From Thermomicrobiales bacterium (lineage in GTDB: Bacteria > Chloroflexota > Chloroflexia > Thermomicrobiales > UBA6265): a stretch of DNA of 64,000 bases. The notes under the pieces are model-generated. The model ran no database searches, was not told the origin of the DNA, and saw only the letters and a list, made by a program, of their open reading frames with translations. Position 1 is the first letter of the stretch; every line of letters begins with the position of its first letter. Of this stretch, positions 1 to 7,820 are shown piece after piece. Both the position numbers and the translations under genes were made by a program. Location of the stretch: positions 6,719 to 70,718 of the forward strand of contig JAWKPF010000024.1 in the NCBI GenBank assembly GCA_041390825.1. The letters run 5' to 3'.

Positions 1-331
1 GCAGGTCTACATCAATCGGACGGTACCGGAGAACCAGCAGGGAGGCATTTTCGGTCTGCAGCAAGTGCAGGAGAACGCGCTCAATCTCATCGTCATCATG
101 CTGCTCGGTGGCCTTGCGGCGCTCACCGGGCCGCAATACATCTTTTTCTTTGCCCCGATCGTGGTCGGTCTGGTCGGGCTGGCGCTGATCGCGTACAGCT
201 ACCGGCATGCGACCGGGCAGCTTCCCGGCCTCGGAACGAGCATTCACTTCCTGACCGAAGACGCTTCCCCGGAGGAGATTCATCCGGTCGGGTCACGTGA
301 CGAGGCAGAATCCGGCAATCCGCAGGAGTGA
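1..331 (+). CDS. MFS transporter, C-terminal fragment cut by window edge
   Basis: An open frame runs in from the left edge and ends at a TGA at 329-331, so only the last part of the protein is present. It carries two hydrophobic segments separated by FFFAPIVVG and an acidic, non-membrane tail. It is clearly homologous to the complete MFS protein at 2138-3601: both share the block QVYINR, the GGxFGLQQVQ motif and the RH at the end of the last helix. The two are therefore neighbouring paralogues, probably from tandem duplication. The family exports or imports small solutes across the inner membrane; nothing here gives the substrate. A strong terminator follows directly. Confidence 0.8.
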   Translation, partial: QVYINRTVPENQQGGIFGLQQVQENALNLIVIMLLGGLAALTGPQYIFFFAPIVVGLVGLALIAYSYRHATGQLPGLGTSIHFLTEDASPEEIHPVGSRDEAESGNPQE

Positions 332-339
332 CAACGCAA

Positions 340-376
340 CGGCCCAGGCTGGTTGCCAGCCTGGGCCGAGCGATTT
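340..376 (+). terminator. Rho-independent terminator after the MFS fragment
   Basis: A perfect 13-bp inverted repeat (340-352 with 356-368) encloses a three-base TTG loop and is followed by GATTTT. It lies between the MFS stop at 331 and the convergent DUF937 stop at 395, so it may stop transcripts from both sides, although the T run is better on the plus strand. Confidence 0.7.
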
Positions 377-394
377 TCTGAGGAAAGGCCGGTC

Positions 395-1459
395 TTAGGC
401 GAGCGCGGCCTTGAGCTGGTCGAGCACGGCCTGCTCTTCGGGGCTGACCTGGGTGCCGCCAATGCCGAGGAAGCCGCCCTCTTTGCTGGCCTCGGCCGTC
501 GCCTGGGCGGTGTCGAGGATCATTGCCTTGTAGGCGCCGACTTCCTTCGCGTTTCCTTGCGCCACCTGATCGATCCCGGCTTTGATGAGCTCGAGCGGAT
601 TTGCCGACGCTGCCCGGCCAGTGACCGCATCGATTTCTTCCTGACTGGGTCCGCCGCTGAACGCCATGCTCAGAAGCGAGACCGGATCCGCCGCAGCGGC
701 TGCTCGGGAGATCGCGCCCGCCGCTGCCGAGAATTCGGCTGCCGCGCTGCCGCCCTTGGAGGGGGAGGCTGCCGCCACCATCGCCATCGCGGCCAGCGGG
801 GCGCCCTTGATGGCGCTCCATCCGGCGTCGGTGTAGGCATCGCGGATGGCGGTTCCCTGCTTACCAGCATCGAGCGCCGCGTTCACCAGCTTCGCGGTCT
901 CGGCGTTGGCCGGATCGTTGGAGAAGGCATCGACCTGTGACGTGAGCATGTCTTTCAGTCCGTTGGCGTCCATATTGCCGCCCTGGACCGCCTTGGTCAC
1001 CATGCCAACGAGCGCCGGGGCAACCATGGTCAACATCGGGGCGACATTGAAGCCAAGCGCCTTGGACAGGGTGCCGCTGATGGCGTTGATGCCGCCGCCC
1101 ATGATCGAATCGGTGATGCTCGATGCCGAGGCCGCGCCGCTGCCACCGAGCACAGAATTCATCAGGTTGCCGATCAGTGGATTGGTGTCTCCACCACCGC
1201 CACCGAGGAGCGAGCCCAGCATGCCGCTTCCCGAATCGCTACTGGCCGCAGCATCGGGAACCTTCGATACCATGTCGAAGAGAGAGCTCAACCCGTCCGC
1301 ACTTCCGGCAGAACTTGCCATGCTCCCCAGCGCGGTAGCACCAGTTGCCCCCAACCCCTGGCTAAGGAGATTGGTGTCCACCCCAGTCATCTTGCTGATC
1401 TGATCGAGCACCTGTGGGGTAGCGAGTTCGCTCAATTGCCCAAGAAGGCTATCCGCCAT
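395..1459 (-). CDS. DUF937 family protein
   Basis: A protein of 354 residues rich in Ala, Gly, Ser and Met. The N-terminal part (LLGQL, then a predicted helical stretch ending in a GATGATALGSM block) resembles DUF937, a helical domain of unknown function. A Gly-rich hinge containing LLGGGGG follows, then a longer Ala-rich helical half. I place the start at ATG 1459 because GAGGAG lies about six bases upstream; an in-frame ATG at 1492 has no such site. No signal peptide or membrane helix is convincing. It stands alone between two strong hairpins, so it is probably monocistronic. Family assignment is good, function unknown. Confidence 0.7.
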   Translation of the reverse strand: MADSLLGQLSELATPQVLDQISKMTGVDTNLLSQGLGATGATALGSMASSAGSADGLSSLFDMVSKVPDAAASSDSGSGMLGSLLGGGGGDTNPLIGNLMNSVLGGSGAASASSITDSIMGGGINAISGTLSKALGFNVAPMLTMVAPALVGMVTKAVQGGNMDANGLKDMLTSQVDAFSNDPANAETAKLVNAALDAGKQGTAIRDAYTDAGWSAIKGAPLAAMAMVAAASPSKGGSAAAEFSAAAGAISRAAAAADPVSLLSMAFSGGPSQEEIDAVTGRAASANPLELIKAGIDQVAQGNAKEVGAYKAMILDTAQATAEASKEGGFLGIGGTQVSPEEQAVLDQLKAALA

Positions 1460-1478
1460 AGTTGACTCCTCTCGAATG

Positions 1479-1601
1479 TCAAGACATGCCATTGGACGCT
1501 TTGCCCTCGAGAAGATCCACGAGCGCAGGGTTCGCCTCCAACTCCGACCATTCTACTTGACCACCGAAAAGGTCATGAAGCGAAACGCTTGCGTCTGGCA
1601 T
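1479..1601 (-). CDS. Candidate 40-residue small protein
   Basis: A short frame begins MPDASVSLHDLFGG and continues with an acidic, Leu-rich run (ELEANPALVDLLEG) before a TGA 19 bases upstream of the DUF937 start. A longer version of the frame would start inside the 1635-1670 hairpin, which is unlikely. The Asp/Glu/Leu composition looks like coding sequence, but 40 codons is too short to be sure. It could be a leader peptide for DUF937, a small cytoplasmic protein or the tail of a degraded gene. Confidence 0.3.
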   Translation of the reverse strand: MPDASVSLHDLFGGQVEWSELEANPALVDLLEGKASNGMS

Positions 1602-1634
1602 ACACGCCCAGATTTCCGGAAAGCGAACGCAACG

Positions 1635-1670
1635 AGAATGAGCCGGGGCACCATTGCCCTGGCTCATTCT
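1635..1670 (-). terminator. Strong hairpin downstream of the small membrane protein gene
   Basis: A 16-bp inverted repeat (1635-1650 with 1655-1670, one G-U pair) closes over a CCAT loop. It lies 25 bases past the stop of the minus-strand gene at 1695-1997 and before the DUF937 unit. There is no long T tract, so it may act as a transcript-stabilising hairpin as well as a terminator. Confidence 0.6.
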
Positions 1671-1694
1671 GTTTGTCTGGGGTTGTGTGGCTAC

Positions 1695-1997
1695 CTAGCG
1701 CGGCACGTACTTGCTGGAGTAGTCGTTGATCTGGTCCTTGTTGCGCCAGCCGCCGCCCGCGTAGGTGGCGATGTCAGCAAGGACACCAAGACCGATCCAG
1801 AGCCAGTCGATGCCGTTGACTCCGCCAAGCCCAACAGAAACCCACATGAGCGTAGTCCACGGAAGGAAAATCCAGCCCAGGACCGGCGCTACCCATCCAT
1901 CGAAGATGCGGTCGAACCGCTCCGGCTGGTAGAGATACCAGAAGATCAAGCCGAATCGCGGCCCCAGAAAGACGAGCACCGAGAAGAGACAACACAT
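1695..1997 (-). CDS. Small integral membrane protein
   Basis: A 100-residue protein with two or three hydrophobic segments: one at the N-terminus (CLFSVLVFLGPRFGLIFWYL), one around WVAPVLGWIFLPWTTLMW and one around WLWIGLGVLADIATYAGGG. It ends in a short polar tail, YSSKYVPR. The YQPERFDRIFDGW linker between helices 1 and 2, ending in an aromatic helix cap, is seen in small inner-membrane proteins of unknown function that are common in Actinobacteria and Chloroflexota. The gene is monocistronic: a hairpin follows it and a divergent MFS gene lies upstream. Function unknown. Confidence 0.65.
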   Translation of the reverse strand: MCCLFSVLVFLGPRFGLIFWYLYQPERFDRIFDGWVAPVLGWIFLPWTTLMWVSVGLGGVNGIDWLWIGLGVLADIATYAGGGWRNKDQINDYSSKYVPR

Positions 1998-2101
1998 GTC
2001 GGACGTTCAACCTTCTGCGTGGGCGATGAGATCGCATCGATTTGACGATATCTTCACAATAGCAGACATGCGTTCAAATTCGAATACCTCTTTCGGCTGA
2101 A

Positions 2102-2129
2102 TTCAACTGCCGATTCGCTGCGGTATGCT
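2102..2129 (+). promoter_or_regulatory. Possible sigma-70-type promoter for the MFS gene
   Basis: TTCAAC at 2102-2107 and TATGCT at 2124-2129 are 16 bases apart, just upstream of the MFS gene. A transcript from here would start at or a few bases before the GTG at 2138, implying a very short or absent leader. This is a motif match only. Confidence 0.3.
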
Positions 2130-2137
2130 GCAAGAAC

Positions 2138-3601
2138 GTGTCCGACCTGATCGAGAAGCCAGAGAGCGCTATGACCGACGCTGCCGCGAAGCCGACATCT
2201 GCTGGATCGCCCCTTTCCTACCGGGACGTCATCAAGCACCCGGAGGTAAAAATTCTCGCGGCGGCTCGCTTCGCCTCGAAGATGGCGGGTTCGACGCTGT
2301 CCTACGGCATCATGGTCTTCCTGGCCGCTGCCGGCGCCAGCCAGCTCGAGATCTCGACCGCCAGCTCGGCCTCATATCTGGCGGCCCTGCTGTTTGGACT
2401 CCAGGGGGGCACCCTGGCCGATACGGCCCCCAAGCGGCGTATCCTGGCGGTTGGGTTTGTTGTCCAGGCGCTCCTCTGTCTGGTGCTTCCTGTCATTTTC
2501 GGCACCGAAATTCTGCCGATGCTGGTGCTGATCTTTCTGACCAGCGCGTTGACCCAGGTGATTTCACCGGGTTTGAAATCGATCGTGGCAGTCGTTTCGT
2601 CGCCAGCCGAGGTGGCTACGACGGGAGCGCTGGTGAACGTGCTCGGCTCGATCGGTTCTGCCATCGGTTCGTCGTTCATTGCTCCGTTGCTGATCAAGTA
2701 CCTCGGTATCAACGCAGTTCTGGTCACCGGCGGGCTGCTCTTTCTCATTGGCGCCATCCGCATCTACAAGCTGCCCAGGAAGGAGAAAGAAGAAAGCCGC
2801 AGTCTGCGCGCATCGGTGTCCGCGGTCAACTGGAAACCACGCGCGCTGTCGCTGGGGTACAACGCCGAATGGATCATGGCGCATCGGCCAGTGGCATCGA
2901 TGCTCCTGGTCGGCGTGCTTTGCGCGGCCCTGTTCGAGGGGATCAATTCGCTGCTGCCGGTCTATGTGCGCGAAGTGCTGCACGAGGATCCGGCCAACAG
3001 CATCTATATCTTCGCTCCAGCCGGAATTGGCTATCTCATCGGAGCGGTGGGCGGACCACGCCTGATCCACCGGTTTGGCGAGCGCCGGCTGACGTTCATC
3101 TCACTGACTTTCATGATCATTGGCGCTTTTCTGCTCGGCGCAATCGATGTCGTTGCGCCATTCTTTGCCCGATTCAGCCCGCTGCGCATCTTCGAGCTCT
3201 TTGGTGTGGAGTTCAGCGATCTGGTGCTGGCGGCAGGGGTCATCGTGATTCCAGCCAACTTCGGTTCCACGGCTGCCAGCCAGTCGGTGCAGGTCTATAT
3301 CAACCGGCACGTCCCGGTGGTGGAACAGGGCGGGATGTTCGGTCTGCAGCAGGTGCAGCAGAACGCCTTCAATCTGGCGTCGGTCTTCCTGTTGGGGGTG
3401 ATCGCGACCATCACCGGACCGGAAATCGTCTTCTTCATCGCGCCGGTGGTGGTTGGCGGGGCTGTGTTGATGTTGGTGCGCTACAGCTTCCGTCATGCGG
3501 GACAAGCAAGGCTGGGGCGTGGGGAAGCGGCCAAGTTTCTGGTGGAAGCCAAGCCCGAAGACGAGATCATCGTCGACAACAAGGACTCCGACGACGATTG
3601 A
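2138..3601 (+). CDS. MFS transporter, complete
   Basis: A 487-residue polytopic protein with about 12 hydrophobic segments. A polar N-terminal tail precedes the first helix, a basic loop (KLPRKEKEE) separates the two six-helix halves, and the C-terminal tail is acidic (NKDSDDD). The GGTLADTAPKRR stretch after the second helix matches the loop 2-3 signature of major facilitator proteins. The start is a GTG at 2138; an ATG 11 codons later is an alternative. Proteins of this type move small molecules with proton or ion gradients; the substrate cannot be read from the sequence. It is the intact paralogue of the fragment at the left edge. Confidence 0.8.
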   Translation: MSDLIEKPESAMTDAAAKPTSAGSPLSYRDVIKHPEVKILAAARFASKMAGSTLSYGIMVFLAAAGASQLEISTASSASYLAALLFGLQGGTLADTAPKRRILAVGFVVQALLCLVLPVIFGTEILPMLVLIFLTSALTQVISPGLKSIVAVVSSPAEVATTGALVNVLGSIGSAIGSSFIAPLLIKYLGINAVLVTGGLLFLIGAIRIYKLPRKEKEESRSLRASVSAVNWKPRALSLGYNAEWIMAHRPVASMLLVGVLCAALFEGINSLLPVYVREVLHEDPANSIYIFAPAGIGYLIGAVGGPRLIHRFGERRLTFISLTFMIIGAFLLGAIDVVAPFFARFSPLRIFELFGVEFSDLVLAAGVIVIPANFGSTAASQSVQVYINRHVPVVEQGGMFGLQQVQQNAFNLASVFLLGVIATITGPEIVFFIAPVVVGGAVLMLVRYSFRHAGQARLGRGEAAKFLVEAKPEDEIIVDNKDSDDD

Positions 3602-3670
3602 TCGCGAAATCCCCCGGCGCGCGCGGTACCATCTCCCCTGCCGTATCGAGGAGCGCGCGGGAGTTGCCTG

Positions 3671-4645
3671 GTGCCAACCGTCATTTCGATCGACGCAACG
3701 GGAGCGGTCGATCGCACGCTGGGGCTGAACGATCTTGCCGCCCACATTGGCAACAAGAACGAAATACTCTGGGTCGATTTCGTGCAGCCGCCGCAGCAGG
3801 CCGAGCTCGATCTCCTCGGCACGACGTTTGGGCTCAACCCGCGTGTATTGCAGCACCTGACCCGACCGCATCGCGGACCGCGGGCGGTGCGCTTTCTCCG
3901 GTGCCGGCTGGTTGTCATTTTCGATGTTGCGATCGATGCCTCCAGCCGCGATGTGCAGACGTTCGAGCTGGTGCATCTGATCGGTGAGCGTTTCCTCGTC
4001 ACGGCGCACCCGGCAGGGTCGAACGTGATTCCGCTGGCGTCGCAGCAGATCGAGGACAGCATGAGCACCTACGGGTTCACCGTCAGCACCTTGACCTATT
4101 CGGTGCTCGATGCGCTTGTCGATCGGTACGACGCTGCGATCGCGCAGATCCAGGAGCAGGTTTCTCAGTTGCGGGACCGCATTCTCGAGCGGCAGGAAGC
4201 CGAGGGGGTGGACGATGTCTACCAGCTCACCAAACAGCTCGGAGAGTTGCGTCAGGTCATGTCCCCGGAAGAGGATCTGATCTCCAGTATGCACGCTCCC
4301 GATTCGGATACGGAGAGTGACGATCTGACCGATGCGTTCCGCGATGTCTCGGTCGACCTGCAAAGCGCCATCGACACGATCGATCAGTCGTCCACGCTGG
4401 TATCCAACCTGCTCGACACCTACGAGTCGCTCAAATCGGACGCGCTCAATAATCTGGTCAAGCGCCTGACTGTGCTGTCCATCATGCTGGCGTTGGTGGC
4501 GCTGATCCCGGCGGTGTTCGGGATCAGCCTCAACGTTTCCCCCTTCCGCAACGGGTATCAGGGGTATCTCGTCTCGCTCTTCCTGATGGGATTGCTTGGC
4601 TGGCTGGTTTGGGCGGTCGCCCATCGGATCGGATGGGTGAAGTAA
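3671..4645 (+). CDS. CorA-like divalent-cation transporter lacking the GMN motif
   Basis: 324 residues with CorA family architecture: an alpha/beta cytoplasmic domain, a long coiled-coil stretch (about 150-265) and two C-terminal helices, of which the first begins at residue 266. CorA channels form pentamers that pass Mg2+, Ni2+ or Co2+. The end of the first helix normally reads YGMN; here it is FGISLN (283-288), so the Met is absent and the Asn is displaced. The start is GTG 3671 with GGGAG seven bases upstream. The variant loop suggests altered ion selectivity or a ZntB-like role, which is inference. The family call is sound; the transported ion is unknown. Confidence 0.8.
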   Translation: MPTVISIDATGAVDRTLGLNDLAAHIGNKNEILWVDFVQPPQQAELDLLGTTFGLNPRVLQHLTRPHRGPRAVRFLRCRLVVIFDVAIDASSRDVQTFELVHLIGERFLVTAHPAGSNVIPLASQQIEDSMSTYGFTVSTLTYSVLDALVDRYDAAIAQIQEQVSQLRDRILERQEAEGVDDVYQLTKQLGELRQVMSPEEDLISSMHAPDSDTESDDLTDAFRDVSVDLQSAIDTIDQSSTLVSNLLDTYESLKSDALNNLVKRLTVLSIMLALVALIPAVFGISLNVSPFRNGYQGYLVSLFLMGLLGWLVWAVAHRIGWVK

Positions 4646-4654
4646 CCCCCGGGC

Positions 4655-5323
4655 TCAGTCGAACATGTTGGCGACCGCGGACAACGCCAGCGCGATGCTC
4701 CCGAGCGCCAGACCCAGCTTGACCCGGCTCAGCGTGGTGTACTCCGCCCAGAGCCAGCCGATGATGAACAGGAAGACGAAGCCCATCACGTTCATCGCAA
4801 GGACGGCGAGGTCGGGATCGCTCAGAAAGTAGAGCGGGAGCGAGAGCGGCAGGGTGGCCGAGAACATGAGCCCGAGCGTGAGCGCCGCGGCGATCCAGTC
4901 ATCGCGTCCCAGGGCGGGCCGCTTCGGCTGTTCGGCGCGGGCCTGCGTCGCCAGATGCTGATAGAACGCGTCGCGCGTTTCCGGATCGGCCAGCTCCAGC
5001 AGTTCGTCATCGAACGCGCCTGCGATGATCGCAAGACCACCGGCTTCGTCGGTTTCCTGCACCGCGCGGATGGTGCGCTCCTGATACTTGCGGTGGTAGA
5101 CCGTGCCGAAGAGCCCGAGCGCGGCATCGACCAATCCCCAGGCGATGGCGACGGAGAACGACGCCTCCATGAGCTGATCGACCCCGGCCCGGTTGCGCGT
5201 GACCGTCAGGGCATTGACCGTGGCCAACACCACGATCACCCCACCCAGCACTTCCAGCAGACTGTCTTCCGGCCGCAGATAGCGGCCGAGCAATGCCTTG
5301 AATCGTTCGAAGCGTCCACGCAT
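4655..5323 (-). CDS. VIT1/CCC1-like multi-pass membrane protein
   Basis: 222 residues. A hydrophobic segment near the N-terminus contains LLEVLGGVIVVLATVNALTV, followed by a second segment (VAIAWGLVDAALGLFG), a soluble central part with acidic helices (about 85-140), and three C-terminal helices. The arrangement, with a cytoplasmic acidic insertion between membrane helices, resembles the VIT1/CCC1 iron and manganese transporter family, though I do not see the full set of metal-binding Glu residues. It converges with the CorA-like gene nine bases away. It may be a metal transporter or an uncharacterised membrane protein. Confidence 0.5.
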   Translation of the reverse strand: MRGRFERFKALLGRYLRPEDSLLEVLGGVIVVLATVNALTVTRNRAGVDQLMEASFSVAIAWGLVDAALGLFGTVYHRKYQERTIRAVQETDEAGGLAIIAGAFDDELLELADPETRDAFYQHLATQARAEQPKRPALGRDDWIAAALTLGLMFSATLPLSLPLYFLSDPDLAVLAMNVMGFVFLFIIGWLWAEYTTLSRVKLGLALGSIALALSAVANMFD

Positions 5324-5358
5324 ATGCGAATCATGGCACGGTGGCGCGGACGATGGGT

Positions 5359-5790
5359 TCAGGGGACGATCAATTCGAGCGCATCGGTTCCGCCGGGAAT
5401 GAGACTCGCGCGGACACCCTGATCGAAGGTTGCGAACGCTCCACCGTGCTCGATAGCAAGCGCGAGCAGGTAGAGATCTGCGAGCTCCGAGGAACGTACC
5501 TGGATATCGGTTGTCAACACATTCCGCAGTGTAATGTCATCTGGCCAGAAGTGATGATTCCCCAGTCGAACCAGCTCGCGAAGCAACCCGGCGTAATACA
5601 CCGGGTCGTTGCTCGGGGTGGGATAGTTCGGATTGCTCAAAATCCGAATGAGACCACTCTCGGTTTGCGGACATGTCGACCAACCTTCGTCGCAAACGCC
5701 ATCGAACCATGTCTTGGCCGCGAGGGCGAACTCGTGGGTCGGATGGACAAGCGGAATGAGGATGTTGACGACCAGGAGGTAGACAGTCAA
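5359..5790 (-). CDS. PIN-domain toxin (VapC-like) with first acidic residue replaced
   Basis: 143 residues with a PIN RNase fold pattern. The expected opening motif LLDVN reads LLVVN (residues 5-9), so the first metal-binding Asp is Val7. The other active-site acids are present: Glu44 in QTESG, Asp105 in ELADLYLLA and Asp123 in TFDQG. PIN toxins cleave RNA using a cluster of acidic residues that bind Mg2+ or Mn2+; loss of the first one normally abolishes activity. The frame is intact and overlaps the upstream antitoxin by four bases (ATGA), the usual toxin-antitoxin arrangement. It could be an inactivated toxin or an allele with a different metal site. Confidence 0.8.
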   Translation of the reverse strand: MTVYLLVVNILIPLVHPTHEFALAAKTWFDGVCDEGWSTCPQTESGLIRILSNPNYPTPSNDPVYYAGLLRELVRLGNHHFWPDDITLRNVLTTDIQVRSSELADLYLLALAIEHGGAFATFDQGVRASLIPGGTDALELIVP

Positions 5791-6344
5791 TCCAGGAAAT
5801 CCTCGAGATCGAGCTCTTCCTGGAGTTGCTTAACGAACTCAAACGTGACCGGCTCAGAATGTGTCGGTGGAATTTGCGGGATACCGTGCCAAGACGGCCA
5901 TTCTTTTCGGTACAGCAGTGATTGCTGCAGCAATCGCGCTGTGAGCAACCCGATGGGTATGTCGTGCTCACGCGCATACGCGATGATCTCTGCGCGAGTT
6001 GGTTCGTCGATCGCGAGCGGAGAGCCCAGGTTGTCATCGGCCTCGACAGCGTTCAGAAGTCCGGTAAGCGTTTCGAGCGTGACTTCAGTGCCAGACTCGA
6101 GATAGACCTGGGGCAATCCACTCGGAAGCCGTGCAGGACCCAGATCACCATGATTACGGTGGGAGTCATTTGAGTGAGCACTGGAAGCGGCCGAGGGTTT
6201 TCCGAGCCCCTCGCGAACGAACGCGGCAGCCAATTCATTTGTGGACGTTCCGACATCGCGCGCTCGCTCGATGAGCTCACGCATGAGATCTTCGTCAAAA
6301 TGGATGATCAGTTTGCATTCATACACCGTCCTGGCGCCGTTCAT
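5787..6344 (-). CDS. Ribbon-helix-helix antitoxin, long form
   Basis: 185 residues. The N-terminal region (about 8-50) reads as a ribbon-helix-helix DNA-binding domain: the strand CKLIIHFDEDLM followed by helices with ERARDVGTSTNELAA. A polar linker of about 40 residues and a second helical part (about 85-185) follow; its acidic end (EELDLEDFLD) probably wraps the toxin. Typical VapB antitoxins are 70-90 residues, so this one is twice as long and may hold two domains. The gene precedes and overlaps the PIN toxin gene. I use ATG 6344; a GTG at 6326 is an alternative closer to the RHH strand. Confidence 0.7.
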   Translation of the reverse strand: MNGARTVYECKLIIHFDEDLMRELIERARDVGTSTNELAAAFVREGLGKPSAASSAHSNDSHRNHGDLGPARLPSGLPQVYLESGTEVTLETLTGLLNAVEADDNLGSPLAIDEPTRAEIIAYAREHDIPIGLLTARLLQQSLLYRKEWPSWHGIPQIPPTHSEPVTFEFVKQLQEELDLEDFLD

Positions 6345-6414
6345 GGATACGCTGAACTGATCATACGCCGAGTGTCCACAGCATCTCTACACTCCGGGAA
6401 GCGCAACCTAAAAG

Positions 6415-6443
6415 TTGCAATATCGAGAGGTCGCTGGTACGAT
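6415..6443 (+). promoter_or_regulatory. Consensus-like promoter for the SRPBCC-ArsR operon
   Basis: TTGCAA (6415-6420) and TACGAT (6438-6443) are separated by exactly 17 bases, 60 bases upstream of the first SRPBCC start. This is the best sigma-70-type match I saw in the window. An ArsR-family gene is second in the operon and could bind here, which is inference. Confidence 0.55.
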
Positions 6444-6501
6444 GGATACGCAAACCTCGCAGAAACATATTGCTCGTCGTTCACCACAAGGACCAGACAC
6501 C

Positions 6502-6957
6502 ATGACCGTGACCATTCAGGATGCTGTCGAGCGCCAGTTGCCACACGGCTGCGCGCCAGCGCGTCTGGGATGCGATTACCAATCCCGATCAGATCGCGCA
6601 ATGGTTCTGCCAGGACGCCGCGCTGACGCTCGAACCGGGAGCGCCGATTCTGTTCACCTGGGAGCAGATGGATCTTAACGCAAGAAGGTCGAGGTCACCG
6701 AGCCCCGGCGCGGTTCATGTTTCGCTGCGTCTATCGCGGATCCCGATCCTCGATTCCATTCGATCAGACGCCGAGCACGCTGGTCGAGTTCTTCCTGGAG
6801 GAGACACCAGAGGGTACGCGCCTGACCGTGCGTGAATCGGGCTTCTCCAACCTGCCGGAAGCCGACCGTGAGCGCGCGCTGCGTGACAACACCGAGGGGT
6901 GGATCGAAGAGACCACCCACCTGTTTCGACTTTCTCGTGGCGGAGGAGGCTCGCTGA
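6502..6957 (+). CDS. SRPBCC/AHSA1 domain protein (frameshifted)
   Basis: Pieces in all three plus frames join to one SRPBCC (START-like, Aha1 C-terminal type) protein: VWDAITNPDQIAQWF near the N-terminus, the central strands EFFLEETPEGTRLTV, and an end reading FDFLVAEEAR before a TGA at 6955-6957. Such proteins have a deep hydrophobic pocket and are often paired with ArsR regulators in bacteria. The start ATG 6502 has AAGGA upstream. At least three frame changes are needed over 456 bases, in keeping with the poor base quality of this zone. The ArsR gene overlaps the stop (ATGA). Confidence 0.65.
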
Positions 6958-7284
6958 TGATCGTGCCGGTTTCCGCACCGACCCGGGATCCGGAGCCGAG
7001 CGCGAAGCTGCTGGATCAGAACGCCGGAAGATGATCGAGCAGTTTCGTGCTGGGACCGGTCACGATCACCAGCCATCGATATTTTCCTGATCACGCGTCA
7101 GGCGGTGACCAAGCATCTCGACACCCTGCACGACGCGGGATTGGTAGAAACCGAGCGTCGTGGCCGGGAGCGGATCGTGACTTGCCTTGAGTTGTTGCAG
7201 GCGACCGATTGGGTCGCCGCGGTCGAAGCCTGTTGGGATCGCCGGCTGGTCATGCTGGCGCAGTTCCTGGCGCTCCGAATCTGA
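6957..7284 (+). CDS. ArsR-family transcriptional regulator (frameshifted)
   Basis: The C-terminal two thirds is clean in one frame from 7087: TRQAVTKHLDTLHDAGLVE is the recognition and wing region of an ArsR winged helix, followed by RRGRERIVTCL and a terminal helix. The N-terminal part, APTRDPEPSAKLLD in another frame, fits the usual ADPTRRxLLD start. About 105 residues, normal for the family. No Cys-based metal site is visible, so it probably senses something other than metal or forms the SRPBCC-coupled type. It lies between two SRPBCC genes and shares an ATGA overlap with the first. Confidence 0.7.
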
Positions 7285-7303
7285 ATCTTTATACGAGAAG
7301 CCA

Positions 7304-7745
7304 CATGACTGACGACGACATCGAGCGCAGCATCGTACTGCCGAATCCCCGCGCCGCGTTTGGGTGCGACTTACTGCCGGAGGAGCCTGGCCTGGTTCCA
7401 GGGGATTGAGGTCGAGCTGAAACCGCGCTGATCCACTTCGATTTTGGGTCCCCCGTACGGCGTTCATCGTGGGCGGGTGGAAGTCGTGGAACCAATGGAC
7501 CGGCAGAAGTCTATCTCTGGACCCATGAGGGGGGCGATTGGGACGAAGATCCTGATCGACGATGTGCCGACCACGTTGACTGAATTTACACTAATGGACG
7601 AGGGTGATGGCACCCGGTCGACTGGCATCGAATCCGGCTTCGCCGCTGCGCTCCCGCCGGAGATTCGCGAACTGTTCCTGCTCGACAACACCGAAGGATG
7701 GGAAGAGCAGATGGGCACATTGAGCGATACCTGAAATCGGAATAG
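7304..7745 (+). CDS. Second SRPBCC/AHSA1 domain protein (frameshifted)
   Basis: Begins MTDDDIERSIVLPNPRA at ATG 7304, 19 bases after the ArsR stop. Later pieces in other frames are VYLWTHEGGDWDEDP, TTLTEFTLMDEGDGTR and ELFLLDNTEGWEEQM, ending ERYLKSE at a TAG (7743-7745). This repeats the strand-helix order of the first SRPBCC protein; both share the DNTEGW motif near the C-terminal helix, so they are paralogues in one operon. At least four indels are implied. Ligand unknown. Confidence 0.6.
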
Positions 7746-7820
7746 ACCAACCCACCGGAATCTCAGGATGCAAGAAGATGTCCGTGCCCTGGGGCTGGAG
7801 AGGCACGACGTTCGCAAGAG

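Noticed and set aside
2125..3987. 620-codon open frame overlapping the MFS and CorA genes
   Set aside because: It runs in another frame of two well-supported genes, is rich in Arg and Gly as expected of a GC-rich shadow frame, and has no domain.
3101..4624. 507-codon minus-strand frame opposite MFS and CorA
   Set aside because: Mirror of two real genes; His/Arg/Gln-rich composition, no start signal.
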